The notes below the pieces were generated by a model, which ran no database searches, was not told the DNA's origin, and was given only the letters and a program-made list of their open reading frames with translations. A stretch of DNA of 64,000 bases, from assembly GCF_027744825.2 (NCBI RefSeq), contig NC_071336.1, forward strand, positions 23,396,501 through 23,460,500, given 5' to 3'. A program made the translations under genes and the position numbers. Every line of letters begins with the position of its first letter. Positions within the stretch are counted from its first letter, which is position 1. This document shows positions 1 through 16,958 of this stretch, in pieces. Source of the stretch: Synchiropus splendidus (Eukaryota > Chordata > Actinopteri > Syngnathiformes > Callionymidae).

Positions 1-410
1 TTCATATCACAACATTCCAACATCGGCCGAGCACACAACACCAAGGTGCGACGCCGATAGAACCACAGTGAGCAAACAGGAGCAGCTACGATGGTGTTTC
101 ATTCTTAATTGCCACATAGTTTGTGGCCAAATAACGCTGCTGCGTAAAAAGTAAAAGCAGCACCCTGCATTTCATGTGTTGAACGCTCCATTTTAAACAT
201 AAATTATATTCAATAACACATACTGAAGAGATTCATTTACAGGCTATTTACACATGATCACTTGTAATCGTCGCTGCCATCAATGTGTGGTTGTGTCTTT
301 AAATAAGCCATATATACATAAAACAATGTGGTCCAAGACGGTTGTGCAAATTCGATCGGCATTAATGTCTCTGTGGCACAGGAGGTTTTCGGCGTGCGCG
401 GAGAGGAAGC
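1..410 (-). other. pi15 3' flank and probable 3'UTR
   Basis: This sequence lies directly downstream of the pi15 stop codon on the minus strand and is AT-rich. I see no AATAAA or ATTAAA signal on the minus strand here, so the 3'UTR may run out of the window to the left. No other gene is visible. Confidence 0.5.
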
Positions 411-546
411 TTATTTGAACCAGTGCAGGTAGTTTGTCTTGAGAGCCGGGAAACACATGTTGTTGCTGCAGGAGCCACCGTAGCTGGGGGGGCAGGCGGA
501 ACAGGGAACACCCACTTTGTAGGGAGCCTCGCCGATCCAGTTACCT
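411..546 (-). CDS. pi15: pi15 coding exon 5 (residues 206-250 and stop)
   Basis: One base completes Lys206. The exon then encodes [40 protein letters not shown] and HWFK, followed by TAA at 413-411. The acceptor is ggttttcag. This is the cysteine-rich C-terminal tail of PI15. Confidence 0.95.
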
Positions 547-1523
547 CTGAAAACCACAAGGGTTTGGTGAGCCACAATGTTCCAGTCCAGACATCTAAAT
601 CTTTCACAGTAACCTTGAGATGTGGCAATGTTAATTTACCGTCTATACATGTAACACAAGGCCCACGTCAGAGGGAGAACCTTCTGTTAGCGTGACCTTC
701 AGTGAGGAACAGTTTAGTGAATGATTGATGAGGTTTCATGAAACAGAGTCCTGATACTCAGAGGCCACCAGGTGGCACTGTCTGCTATAAAATGTTTGGA
801 CTTGAACAACTAATTCAATGAAGCCTCACATCATTTCTAAACCAACGGTGCCATCTAGTGGCCTCTGAAATTAGGACACTGTTTCATCAACCCTGCAAAA
901 CTGTTTCATGATACCTCATCTGCCCAATTGTGACTTTTTTCAATGAGATTTCACCCTCCATGCAAAGGGCTGCTAACTCCAGCACAACAATGTCATGCGC
1001 CATTTGTCCAATGAGAATCTTAAGGCTTGTCTTTGATCTCATGCCTGACTCTGTGACTGAGACTTGCGAATGGGAACCAGGAATGTTGAAGAAATTTTAT
1101 TTCCCTAGACGGGAAGCTATCGCATCCCAGGAAATGTCCATACGAAATCGAAACCAAGAAGAAGATTAAAACAAATGGAGAAACTGATCACTGGTGACTG
1201 ACGTCTTCTCAGTTATATGAATAAGATCTGGTCTCTGGTCTCGGTCATCATCTGGTGTTATTGCGATGAGATCTGCCTGGATTGAGACCACTTATCTGCT
1301 CATTTAGCAAGCTGGAAATCCCTATTATTGTATTCTTTTTTTACCGTCATAGATCATTATTTTGTAGCAAACAGTGAGCCAAGGTAAATGGGTATCCAAG
1401 CGGACCAAGTGTAGTCTTGGGAAATCCAAAATAATTGGTAGACACTGGCACAACAGAAAACTGATCTAGGGGTGAAGATCAAGAGGAATATCATGTGACA
1501 ATAGCTAATCCTGCCTAGTCAAG

Positions 1524-1583
<60 letters not shown>

Positions 1584-4500
1584 GTGAGAAAACTGTGTGT
1601 GTAGGTTGTCGCGCCGCTTTCTGCCACATGTCAGAGCAGTTATTCACAGACCAGACTTTTGGAGACAATGACCTCTGAGAGCAGAAGGCCACACTCAGAC
1701 GCACAGAGGCCACATTTTCAATCATAAAATAGGTCATCAGTTTTACCCCAACACGCCATGAATGGGTCACACGTACAAATGACATTGGAATTCTTATTTT
1801 ACTCTAGTCTCAGAGTGCCTCAAGAGTTTATCGCCGTCGTACGAGTTCACAGGCTTGTATCGGGATAAGCTGAATTTCCGAGCCGCATGAGTGCATTTCA
1901 CAAGAGCAGCCGACTTTGTGAGGATTAGCGCTGCCGTCATTAGGTCAACAGGTTCGCCCCATTATATCATAAGTTTCATCACACTTACTTGGGTGAGTAG
2001 TTGCAGACAAGATACGTCGCCCTCTTCCACACTGATCCCCACACGTTCATGTTGTGGCACGTGTGAACCGCACAGCCCACTTTGTTGGTTGTTGCCCACA
2101 CCATCTAGCACAACACAAACCCCTGCGTCAGTGAAAGGACATTTGAACCTGTCGTGTCTCAGCTTCTCTCCATCCACCTGTGTGTAGTGGGTACACATGG
2201 GTCCGTAGCATCTAAGAGGGCATCTGGGATTGCAGTCGCGGGGGTATGGAAAAGAGTAATCCTTGACCTCATCGTACCAGGGTTTCACCAGCTGTAGAAT
2301 GGAGCGGTACCTGGAACAGGAGTAATAATGTGGTCAGAATAGTATCTTCTTCTTCTTTTTCTTTCGGCTTCTCCCTTCAGGGGTGGCCACAGTGGATCAT
2401 CTTCCTCCATCTCACCCTGTCCTCTGCTTCCTCTTCTCTCCAACCTACAAACCTCATGTCCTCCTTCACCAACTCCATAAATCTCCTCTTTGACCTTCCT
2501 CTCCACCTTCTGACTGGCAGTTCCAACCTCAACATTTTCCTACCAATGTACTCACTATCGAATTGACCTATATTGTCTGACGGTGTCTACTCAGCCTAAA
2601 CATTCGGTCAATTTCTGTTTATTGAACAACCGATGACAGGAAATTAGCCTTGGCTGTTTCTGTTTAATTTTGGAAGCTAAAGCATGTCTGTTACTAACCT
2701 TTGACTCGCAATCACTAGAGAGACATGTATCCACTTTCCCATCTCTTATTTTATGCCCTTCAAACTGCAGCAATACTTTTCTGTTTCCATGTCCAGATTG
2801 ATTGTTGACATGTATAATCTAGGCCTCTTAGCGAACAGGTAACTGACTGTTCAGTTGAATCTGTGGATTATAAATTATCCTGGCCACATAAAATGGCTTG
2901 GTGAGCCAGATTTGGCCCTCGAGCCGTGAGTTTGACTCGTGTGGCATAGGGTGGAAAAAGGTTTAAGATTTAGATTGGAGATTACAGACAATGCTGTTGA
3001 GCTGACCACAACAATACTGGTTGTATATAATGAATTACAGTGAATCTGTATTCCAGTATGTATTTCAGCTATTCCTGGCTGGAGACACCCAAGACAGGTT
3101 GGCAGTCAATTCTGGGGAACAGAAAAATAACTTCTTCATTTTTGAATGATGTACTGCATATCATTGTCATGTTCTATCACCGAATATGTCATAGCTCAGG
3201 ATGTATATCACAGCTGTTTGAAAACACAAATGATCGCACAACTAGAACATCAATTGGCCAGTAGAAAACACATTGTAAAGCCATGTGATTTGGGGTCTCT
3301 CTGTCGACTTCCTAAGGACTGCCAATTGACTCTTATCAACAGAGAGTCTCTAGTGTAGCGGTGGGCTTAAAGTTCCTAAGGGGCCAGGTTATATATTGAG
3401 ACCGTTGAGAGGGGTAGTCAAACCCAAAGAAAGGAGGGTACGAGAAAATTACAATAAATATCCAGTGATGACATCATGTGTGATTACGAAAGTACACTTT
3501 CAAAATGGACATGAAATGTTGGTTTGTTGTTACATCTACTTTTAATTCTGAAGTATTTGAAGGGACAAGAAATACTCCTAAAATAGCCAACGGAAAAGCC
3601 AAACAATTAAGAAAAGTAAAGAGAAAGTTACGTTTCAGTTTCATCATAATGAAAATACAATGCACACAAAAAAGAATGGACAACAACATTGTAAGTTTTG
3701 TAGTTATATATACTCTGACTCCAGGAGGGCCACATAAATACAGTCAAAGGGCCGCATTTGGTACCTGTGCCGCACTTTGCCCAGGTCTGCTCTAATGCAT
3801 GATGAAGCTCTTTGACGGTGCAGCCTCCGTAAGACAGAGATTTACTTTAGTAATTCAGAAATGGGAAATTACAGTGCGATAGAGAATTTCTTCATCTGGC
3901 TTGTGGCTGCGTGAGTTTTAACTGAAGTCTGATTTGAGCTCTAAGCTCCTGTAGCGTTTCATTGATGTTAAGTTTTTTTTCTTTGGAATTTTATACAAAA
4001 AATGGGCAGTTGAATGATGCATTTGCACACATGAGCCATATACAATAATTCATTTTCTCTTTAGAAATACATATGTTAAGAGGCCTCTACATTGACTGGC
4101 AGTCACTGACTTCACCTCCAACATTTCTCGGTTCATTTCCCTTGAGATACTTATTTTAAGTGCCCTTTTTCCAAAGAAAAGTCAAGACCCGCAAAAGGGT
4201 ATTAAAAAGAGTTGTCCTCGTGGGTTTCGGCTTAAAACAGCGTTTTTGTTTATTTGAGACAAGCATTCCTGAAGCAGTCACTAGGTCACAGTGCAAAAAC
4301 TTTTAGGAGGAAAGAAGAAGGGGGCTACGAGGCAACGACCATGACTGCTGGGGGAGAAACGTCCCTGAGAAGAGCAGCAGATGTCGGTGTGGGGGTGGGG
4401 AGCCAAAGGTCACTCACCGTCCTGTCCTCACTGAGAGGTTCTGACCCAGAAACCTGAGAAGATGAGGTGGTCCATGCTCCCACAGGCAAGCATGAGCCCA

Positions 4501-5369
4501 GTCCTCAGCTGTTTTAGCCAGGGTGTCATCCCACACCTAAACACACACACACACACACGGACATGGTGAGAGCATGGAAACCATATTACGTAACTTTTGG
4601 AAAATATCGTCTTCATCTCAAGCCCCATTCAGAGGGACGATGTGCGATAAGAGGTTAAACGTTGCCATGGCAACAAGCATCAAGTCAACCCTGAAAACTG
4701 TTGCATAAATAGAGATGCTTTTGCAATCAAGATACGATCACCATGGCGATAACTTTTCAGAGGCATTACCAATCATTTCTTCCACTTTGACTTCACTACT
4801 CATGTCCATGTTCAAACCACATTGTAAGAAGAAAATAAAAACGTGGACTGTATGAACTTCCTAATAAGTATGGACTATGACGTCATGCCTAAAGTGAAAT
4901 AGGACACATGAGCTCCTCTTCTTCTGGAAGCGCCTACTCTGGTGGTCCGCTGAGAAGCTGATGTCATTTGATTAAAAAAAAAAATCAAAATCAAAATCGA
5001 GCTCAGACTCTTGAGTGAATCGCTCACGTCAGATGATTAAGCCGTGTTTCTCTGACGAACCGCCCAGACGCACTTGCCACTTCTGCGGTGACGGACAATG
5101 AATGAAAGTCGTGGACTCACCATGTACTCCATGTTGGACGCGGGTGGAAACACTTTTCCCCTCACTTTGTTATGGTAATCGAGGATGGCAAGCATGTCAT
5201 TCTGACTTATGTAGCGCTTCCGCCTGCTTTTGGAAGTCTCTGCTCCAATGCTGCGCGCTGCGCCAAAGTGGGTAGAATTCGAGGCTGGCGCACTGGTCGC
5301 AGCCAGTGCACTTGCTTGGCATGAAAAGCAAAGAAATACGCAGCACAGGACAACTATCACAGGCTTCAT
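411..5369 (-). CDS. pi15: Peptidase inhibitor 15 (CAP superfamily), whole split gene, 250 aa
   Basis: The five coding exons are, in transcript order, 5369-5121, 4536-4418, 2310-2178, 2104-1989 and 546-411. All junctions are GT-AG and the phases close to one 250-residue reading frame (human PI15 is 258 aa). Visible features are a hydrophobic signal peptide at about residues 1-20, a possible N-glycosylation site NST at 31-33, and a basic RRKR furin-type site at 49-52 directly before YISQNDM. The CAP domain follows from about 58 to 206, with the [28 protein letters not shown] and [12 protein letters not shown] signatures, then a short cysteine-rich tail. No LCCL domain is present and the protein ends in HWFK, as PI15 does, which separates it from CRISPLD1/2. 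Family knowledge: a secreted, propeptide-processed glycoprotein described as a weak trypsin inhibitor. The gene diverges from jph1, as in human 8q21. The ohnolog (pi15a or pi15b) is undetermined. Confidence 0.95.
547..1988 (-). other. pi15 intron 4
   Basis: A 1442-nt GT-AG intron between coding exons 4 and 5. It holds a (TA)26 tract at 1529-1580 and otherwise nothing I recognise. Confidence 0.85.
1529..1580. repeat. (TA)26 microsatellite
   Basis: A perfect run of TA dinucleotides of 52 bp inside pi15 intron 4. Confidence 0.97.
1989..2104 (-). CDS. pi15: pi15 coding exon 4 (residues 168-206, last codon split)
   Basis: This exon encodes [20 protein letters not shown] and [18 protein letters not shown], holding the second half of CAP signature 1 and most of signature 2. 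It begins in phase 0 after gtgctag and ends with AA of Lys206 before gtaag. The preceding intron (2105-2177) is only 73 nt. Confidence 0.93.
2178..2310 (-). CDS. pi15: pi15 coding exon 3 (residues 123-167)
   Basis: After one base completing Arg123 it encodes [40 protein letters not shown] and HYTQ. The acceptor is ctgttccag and the donor gtggat. The cysteine pattern and [10 protein letters not shown] are diagnostic of the PI15/CRISPLD branch. Confidence 0.94.
2343..2552 (-). mobile_element. RTE-clade LINE 3'-end remnant
   Basis: On the minus strand the segment resembles the C-terminal end of RTE-type LINE proteins: an [23 protein letters not shown] stretch, a PLKGEAERK stop-proximal end and a GAA-rich tail. 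The plus-strand wording (ctttcggcttctcccttcag, ggggtggccacagtggatca) is a very common teleost repeat. It is 5'-truncated, with frames broken by indels, and sits in pi15 intron 2. Family assignment is from memory of the consensus. Confidence 0.7.
2890..2945. repeat. Short interspersed-repeat end fragment
   Basis: The wording gccagatttggccctcgagc followed by cgtgagtttgactcgtgtgg resembles the terminal part of a common fish DNA-transposon (hAT-like) repeat. It is only about 56 bp, so assignment is weak. Confidence 0.35.
3722..3797. repeat. Short interspersed-repeat end fragment
   Basis: The segment contains gggccgcatttggtacctgt followed by gccgcactttgcccaggtct, resembling another end of the same class of hAT-like fish repeats. 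It lies in pi15 intron 2. Confidence 0.35.
4418..4536 (-). CDS. pi15: pi15 coding exon 2 (residues 84-123, last codon split)
   Basis: This exon encodes [20 protein letters not shown] and then [19 protein letters not shown], a canonical CAP core segment of PI15. The acceptor is TTTAG preceded by a (GT)9 tract and the donor is gtgagt. The 119 nt begin in phase 0 and end with CG of a split Arg codon. Confidence 0.94.
4537..4558 (-). promoter_or_regulatory. (GT)9-TTTAG splice acceptor of pi15 exon 2
   Basis: On the minus strand nine GT units run directly into TTTAG and then exon 2 (GTGTGGGAT). There is no ordinary pyrimidine tract between the dinucleotide run and the AG, so the microsatellite itself occupies the polypyrimidine-tract position. 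Confidence 0.8.
5121..5369 (-). CDS. pi15: pi15 coding exon 1 (residues 1-83)
   Basis: The ATG at 5369-5367 opens a signal peptide ([17 protein letters not shown]), the prosegment with NST, the RRKR cleavage site and the start of the CAP domain, ending at SNMEYM. The donor follows directly (CATG, then gtgagtcc on the minus strand) at phase 0. The frame stays open past the donor to 5037, but that extension is intronic. Confidence 0.95.
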
Positions 5370-5577
5370 TTTGGAGTATGGATGTACCCAAGTCGCGATC
5401 TAAAGGAAGGATATAAGAATCCTGTCAGTTCGTGTGAGAATTGCGCGCGTTTTCTTCCGAAATGAATCAGTGGCCAGACGCGACTGACTTACCCTGTGCG
5501 GCGCTGCTGTACGTCTCACTGGCGGAGGAAGGGAGGGCTGCTGCTCAGGACTTTGGGGGCTTTGCAGACTTTGTGAG
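5370..5577 (-). other. pi15 5'UTR with probable 93-nt intron
   Basis: Reading the minus strand, a leader exon from about 5577 to 5493 ends in a good donor (CACAGG, then gtaagt), and an acceptor (tatccttcctttag) precedes 5399. That leaves 30 nt of leader before the ATG. The implied intron is 5492-5400. The TSS near 5577 is inferred from TATA-box spacing. The splice is predicted and not observed. Confidence 0.6.
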
Positions 5578-5606
5578 AGCTTCAGCAGCAGTCCCTCACT
5601 GTGGGT

Positions 5607-5613
5607 TTTTATA
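5607..5613 (-). promoter_or_regulatory. TATA box of pi15
   Basis: The minus strand reads CAATATAAAAACCC, with TATAAAA at these positions, about 240 bp upstream of the pi15 ATG and about 30 bp upstream of the inferred leader exon. Confidence 0.65.
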
Positions 5614-5619
5614 TTGCAG

Positions 5620-10137
<4,518 letters not shown>

Positions 10138-13100
10138 GTGGTGTTCCTCAGGGCTCAACTGTAGATCCATTACTGTTCTTTTTGGAGACGTCATCCACAT
10201 GATGATCTGCAGCATTTGTTGGTGGATGTTTCCATGCTTGTTTCTGGATGTTTGGATTTGATCACAGACATGATGTAGTCTAGATATAATGTATTATTTT
10301 CCACTAATCTAGGTGTTTGTTTTCAGGTCTATATTTGCAAAACTGCTTCTTATAGCTTAACCTGCTGTGTTTCCTCAGTCACCAGTTCTGGTTTTGGTAT
10401 TAGGAAGATTTATTTATTACATTATCATTGCGTACCAGTGACTGATCTATGTCAGTGTGGTGAACGAGAGAGATTACACTTATGATTGACACACTATTTC
10501 TTGCTTTTAAAATCTTTAAATGAGCTGAGCTCCACAGCTATAGACCACCGAAGATTTGGATGAGCATCTTAGCCATCCAGGTATAAGCGTAGTGACTGCC
10601 TGAGAAGGTTGTGGACATCTGAAGGCACATTCACACCACACACGACATAGAAAGTGGTTGTTGGTTTCCAGCAACCAACGCAGCCTTCCTTCTCCTCTCA
10701 AGTAGTGTTCGAAAAAGAGGTCAATCTGCAGGGGCACCGGACTAAATTTTGTGAAAAGTCAAAATTGGAGAGGCATATTCGTAGACCATTATCCACTGTG
10801 GAAGGCTGTCATAAACATTTGGACGCAGCTGTCGCGCTTCAGCTTCTCTCCCATTACACTTCTTCATATTGTTGATGTTCATTGATTAACATTGGATAAG
10901 TTGACTTTTGCGTCCAATAATGAAGTCGAAAGCAGCCTTTAGCAGTGTGTGTTGATGCATTAGCTTTTCAATTGAAGCACATGTTCCGCCTTACTGCTTT
11001 TGTCGTCAGTATAGGACACAAAAGTCCACTTTCCCAACATCAATATGTAACACAATGGGAGTGAGGATGGGTTGCATGGCCAGATCCAGGGTTAGATGGG
11101 AAGCTAAGACAGTAGCAGTTCAAATTGTAAGAAAGTCAAAGAGTGACTTGTTGTCTTTAGAAAGACTCTCACGGATCAAAGCAACTCACCGCCAAGTATC
11201 AACAATTCAATTGTCACAGGTTTGAGTGGCACCTAGTAAGAGACTGTGTTGGGGCAGCTCAGGGCTTGGGAAGTTGTGATGTCACCGCTTTGTTTTCGTT
11301 GGCAGAGGAGCGATAATAAATTGTGACATTTCGTGAGTGGTTTACATTGGTCAGAAGCCCAGTCTCTTAACTTTAAGCTGTCCAGGCTGCTTTCTTCCAC
11401 AGGCTGCTGTTCTATCAGAAGAATATAGTGTTACATAGCAAATACTTGCACCTTTCACACACTCGTCGTTCAGGCTGAACATATGCTTTTTGTGAGAAAG
11501 TTTCAACCCTGTGTCACCATCAGACGTCCATGAGAGCTGTGTCAGTTTATGAGCATTATTTTAAGAACAGTGATGAAGATGTCGTGGGCATGAGTGCTGT
11601 TTCGGCAGCAGATTTTTGTTGTCGTCTGGAACTATACGACGCTCCTCAGTCAACACTGCATCTACTGTGCTTCCTGCTATAAGATGATCCAACACAACCT
11701 AAAGCTGCGCGCGTGTTATATGTGTTTGACAAGGTTGTTTTACCAAACAACAACCTCGACAAACACAGGCGGTGGAATTCTTCACCGTGTTGTCTGGAAA
11801 CCTGCCGCGAGGGCTCCAATTGCTGATGTTCCACCCAGTCTCCGCAAAATCCTTTGTTCCTAGCAAAGAGTCGACAGCGAATAATCAATGTTCCATGCTT
11901 TATTCACAATTGAGGATTCCTCAGGGTTGAAAGGGCCGGCTAGATAAGGCAACTGAGCTCCATTGGGTTTAAGCTGAGATCTATAAAGTGCTTTAAACAG
12001 ACTTAACAAACATTATGTCAGTAGAACACACACAATTAAAAAGCCATCTTCCACTAAGGTTCTGTTGAGTGTGGGAAAAACCTGAGGGATCACAAGTGGG
12101 AGGGGGTCTTCTTCAGGAATAAGTCGCTTAGCTCGTGCATCTATTTTTGACATGTTACATTCCTTTGCCCCCCACATATTCTCACTCATCTATAAGACAT
12201 TTACAACCATCTTTGATGCTCGGGCCTTGTAAGACCGGGCAAAGAGGAGCTTGCGGTAGCTCGCAGACATTTCTCAGGTTCAGATGTCAGCTGACAGAGA
12301 GACAGGCAAACATGAAAAATCCAGCCGCAGCTAAACTTGGAGTTCAGAAGCTTTATGATGTATCTCTATGACAGAGAGTAACAAAAACTATCACCTGAGC
12401 CTCAGGTGTGACGTGCCGGAGCCAAAACATCAGCTTTTAGCGGCATGAGTGTGGGACTTTTGTGCCATACGTTAATCTTGTTTCCGAGCTGAAGAGCATT
12501 TTAATTGAAATTCCAAACTATTTTATTTTAGTACTACAGTAAGTTTTAAACGATGATGTCTGACGACAAAAACTGTGTCAAGAAAAACCTGAACCAAGCG
12601 TTTATTCGGACGGAAATTGAAGCTGCCATTTGACAGACTCGGCCAATAAAACAAAACTAGCAAGGAATTAAGGCGCTAGTGAAAAGCACATTATGCGTTG
12701 CTCCTGATGTTGTGCTTTGTTCCCTGCTTTCTGGAGGACCGAAAACGTTTGAGTGGAGCAATTCTTCCGACAGTCTCCAGGTCCCTCAGCAGGAGCTGGC
12801 AAAAGTGTTTTCGGAAAGGGAAGTTTGGAATTTATGAGTTTCCATACTTAAATCCAGGTGACAGTCAAGCACCTAAAAACCTCTGAGGCAGAGAATGACA
12901 ACACATAAGAGCAGCTCTGGTGAATTCAGGCGCACAGGAACAGTCAAGCTATTTATACAGTAGCAACCTGACTGGATACTTTTTCAGTTTCCATCGCCAA
13001 CCAGTCAAAGCTAGAAGTTCAACATGAGCCACAGCAAATCCTTTGGAGTGGAATAAAACAGTCGAATAAAAGTTATGATTTTGCTACACCATGCGTCGGC

Positions 13101-14261
13101 CAGTCGCCTGTGCGATAGCGACAGCGCGTCCCATCATTGATCGCTCCGGATTTCCTCTTTAATTAAACACCCCACCGCAGTTCTGAAAAATCCCTCGACG
13201 ACTGCCAATGTGGGTGGTGTTAGATTTGATCCGTGCTGACTTTGCACATTTGGTTAAGAGCTTTTGCGAAGCTGGGAAGCTCACAGAAGGCTTCAGAGTG
13301 CAGCGGTGACATCTGGTGAAACGTACAAGCCGTCGTTAACCGATACGGCGACTGTTGTGTTGGATTACTCTTTATGTCTGCTTTCCTTGATCCTATTAGA
13401 TCACGATTAATCTGCCAAAAGCAGAGAACAGAGAACAACCAGCAGCATTGTTAAAGTCATTATTCTCTCGTCACATTCATAGAAAATACTCGCGAACAAT
13501 ATTCCAGTGATTCATGAGATGAAGAGCGTGAAGAGCTCACACCAGTATGATATGACTGCATCTCTAGCACAGTTCAGATCTGGCCTGGAGTGAGGTGTTA
13601 CCTGTCATTGACGCTCAGGAATGGCCAAATACCCTTGTCTGAATGCAGTTTGATAGGTACTGACCACTGCTGTGGTTTGGTAGGTACTATACAGTTTTAT
13701 CTTCATGTAGTACGACTTAACAACTAAGGTTCTTCTGCTTTACTTGAAGCATTTTATTTTACATGTAAGATACACGTCTTCGTTTCAAAGTTGAGGATGA
13801 CTTTTTATTGGTTCACAATTCTACACGAGTGATAGAAAGAGAACGAAAATAATAACTTTTGTTCTCTCTCTATGGTTTGTGACATCAAGAGATCAATCAT
13901 CACTGCGTCATGGCTGAGGCCGTGGTGGCCTTGACGTCAGTGTTTTTCTTGGATCAGACTTATCAGAAGAGCCGTGGTGTTATTCTGCACTGTGTTCTGT
14001 CTCGGTGATGGAATTCCAGTTCGGATGAGAAGACTCTGAGATTTATGATATTGCCCGCATTTCTGCAGAAACTGCGGGTTTCCCAAACCTTTAGCAAGTG
14101 CTGATGGTAAGACAGGTCAAAGATCCTGTACTTGAATGACTATTTCCCAAAGAGTCAGCCAGAAAGTAGTTGTTTTACGTCAGTCTTGGAGATTGCGACA
14201 ATGTCTTAAAAACAAAAGCAAAACAGAACTGCAGCTGACAGGAACCCTAGAAGTCCCCATG

Positions 14262-14262
<1 letters not shown>

Positions 14263-14302
<40 letters not shown>

Positions 14303-14306
14303 TATC
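14263..14306. repeat. (TA)n microsatellite, slightly interrupted
   Basis: A run of TA dinucleotides with one TACA interruption. Confidence 0.95.
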
Positions 14307-14309
14307 TTT

Positions 14310-14416
14310 TGTACTTTGTTTCATTTTATATTTACATGTTGTGTACAGAGCATGTTACGAACAGAATTTCCCTCGGAAAAAAACAAAGTTTTCTGATTCT
14401 AATTCTGATTCCGACA
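14310..14416 (+). mobile_element. LINE-like 3' tail remnant
   Basis: The stretch cagaatttccctcgg followed by imperfect TTCTGA/TTCTAA units resembles the 3' terminal tail of fish L2/Maui-type LINEs. It is short, with no coding part left. Confidence 0.45.
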
Positions 14417-16930
14417 TATATTCCAGACACTACCATTTATAATGTGAAAGTATTACAGTGAACTTGTGTGGGTGTGTGCGTGTCAGTAATATGGTGCACC
14501 TTGATAACCAATAACATTTTCATAATGGTGCAAATAAAGCTGGACAAGCCGTAGACCAGACCCGTGCAGACCCCTTCATTCGTCACTCTGTTTTCCACCA
14601 AACAAGGTGACCTCAGATGTTTTGCGCTTGCACCCCTTTTGTGAGGCTTGAACCCGCTGCAGCAGGTGGCATCTCTTGTAAGAATTTACAGCTCAGTTCT
14701 CCTGGTTCAGAGCAAACAAGCCGGGTTTTATGGGGCAAACACTGAGAGGTCAATGGCTCCAGTCTTTAACTGTACGATGGAAGTTAAACGTGACTTAATG
14801 TACCCAGAGACCAAGAGTCACACTGTCAAGGTCTCGATTGCTCCCTGGTGGTATAGGGACTAGGATTCCCATTAAGTTTTAGTTCTTTAAAGGATTCATT
14901 GTTGGTGGAGGGTTACGCTCTCTGAGTGCTTGTCAAGTTTAAGTTTACTACGAAATGGATTCGATTTTCAATAGTGTTCAGAATCCTTGTTTTGTGAAGC
15001 GACGTTCAAAGAAAGCCTTCGTCTCTCATGGCACGTCTCCTCCAACACAAAGACCTCTAAGTGGGAGTCCAGAGCACACGGAGGGTCGACTTGGAGGTCT
15101 GTGATATGAAATAGTTTGAGACAACCTGCTTGGAAAAGAAGATATACGCGGTCTGTTGGTTTAATACGAGGCAGCTTGCTGTGACAGAAATTGCTTGTTA
15201 GCAACCAGGAAATTTGTCTGGGTCTTGCTAGACCCGGGACAGGGCTGCCCTGGGCCAAAACATATCCAACCAGCTGTTGCCTTCCACTTTGGCTTGTTGA
15301 ACACTGAGTGCATATGATGTATCCAAACACCCAGAGCCAACACACATTTCCTGTCCTTGTTTCCCAAGATATCAAAGTGATACAGAAACGCATCACTCAC
15401 TCACTCAACAGCGTTTCCCCCCACAGGCTACACATGGTTACAATTAGTGGACGGTCTTTTTCTCAGTTTCTATTGCTTTAAGCAGATGAGCCGCATTTCA
15501 CCCTGATATCAAGCCTGACACTTCACTGTCGCATGTTTATAAAACGAAAGGCTTTGTAGTCTTTGGAGCAGCTCTCATCGAGAACCTACAGCTGCCTGAT
15601 GTCCAGTTTGCACCAGCAGGGTCATTTCAAAACAATTTTTTGAATCCATAACATTCTGTTATGGGTTCATTTACAATATGGCTGTCATTTTATAGCACCA
15701 TGTTGCCCCAAAAATGACAGTGGAAAAGTTAAAATAATAGCAATCTTGTCACAAGACATGAAACAGGGACAGGCGTAAGCTAGAAACCTTACTCGTGACC
15801 TCGAAAGTTCCGTAAATGTATGGCATAATTTTCCACCTCGCCCACGTTCTTTTGTTTCATTCATTTTTTCTACAGCATCCTGTGTGCTGGAAGATTTGCA
15901 AGTGTCCAATATTGGTCACGCTTTTAAAGAGACCAATGTCGCGTGAAAATGTTGGTTGCCCACTCCGGTGTAGGTAGCACACGTGTCCGTTTGTGGAATG
16001 TGTCTGGGCGATGATGTCACGTTCTGCAGTCATGTTCAGATATTTTGAAACCTCTTTATGAGTAACTCACATTTATATTAGACAGAGATCATTTGCCTGA
16101 CATATGTTTGTTCTTCATCCTGGTCAAGCAACAAATGTCGAACATGTTTCAACATGCTGTATAAGGATGACCGCTGCTTTACTTCTTTTTGAAACCTTGG
16201 GAATGAGAATGTCTTTTCCTGGACTGAATGCACCCCCACCCACCACAGTTAGTCTCAGTTAGTTATTTGAAAGTCACTTTTAACGTCTGCCATGTTGATA
16301 TTGAACGACTGCAATACTGCAGGGTTCAAGCTGAGCCGTTCAACGGGTTATTTCTGAGAACAGGAGATTAGGTTTAATGCTCACAGTGAACCACAGTTAA
16401 CTTCCTAAAACTGAAAGGTTAATGCAGATGGACGGTGATTTGATGAGAGATGGGGAAGTGGAGGAATGTTTTTTACTTCAAAAGAAAACCTGACTGGCTC
16501 TTGCATTAGGAGATGGAGTAGGTGGTGATGGAGTATGGTACTTGTATTTTGATACTAACCACAGGGATGGCTAGCTTTAGCCCCATTTGCTTAGACTCTA
16601 GTAGAGCATTTCATTAAAAATAACTTTAATTGACCCTATTGAGTTTGATACCTCTGAACATGCGTCAGCCATATTTTATCTGAGTTTCATTGTAAATAAA
16701 CTGGACATGCAGCCACACTGAACTATTGACTTGGGAATTGTCTGCAATGTTGATCAGAAGTTGAGGCGGAGTGTTGATACTCAATGGAAGAATGGTCCTA
16801 GAAACTGCGTTACTGTCAACATTTTTCATAACTTGAGACCTTTATAAGTAGCTGATCTCATGAGGTCAAATAGCCATTGGCTTAAGAATCACTGTACATG
16901 ACAAGTCTGTCATGTTTAATACCTAAACAC

Positions 16931-16958
16931 ACGGTACGTTCTCATGATAACGTACCGT
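16931..16958. repeat. Perfect 10-bp hairpin with 8-nt loop
   Basis: The arms acggtacgtt and aacgtaccgt are exact reverse complements around the loop ctcatgat. Pairing stops on both sides (C against T). No run of T follows and no gene is adjacent. Confidence 0.85.

Noticed and set aside
14968..15396. 142-codon open frame on minus
   Set aside because: No recognisable motif, no promoter or splice context, and an overlapping minus frame of similar quality.
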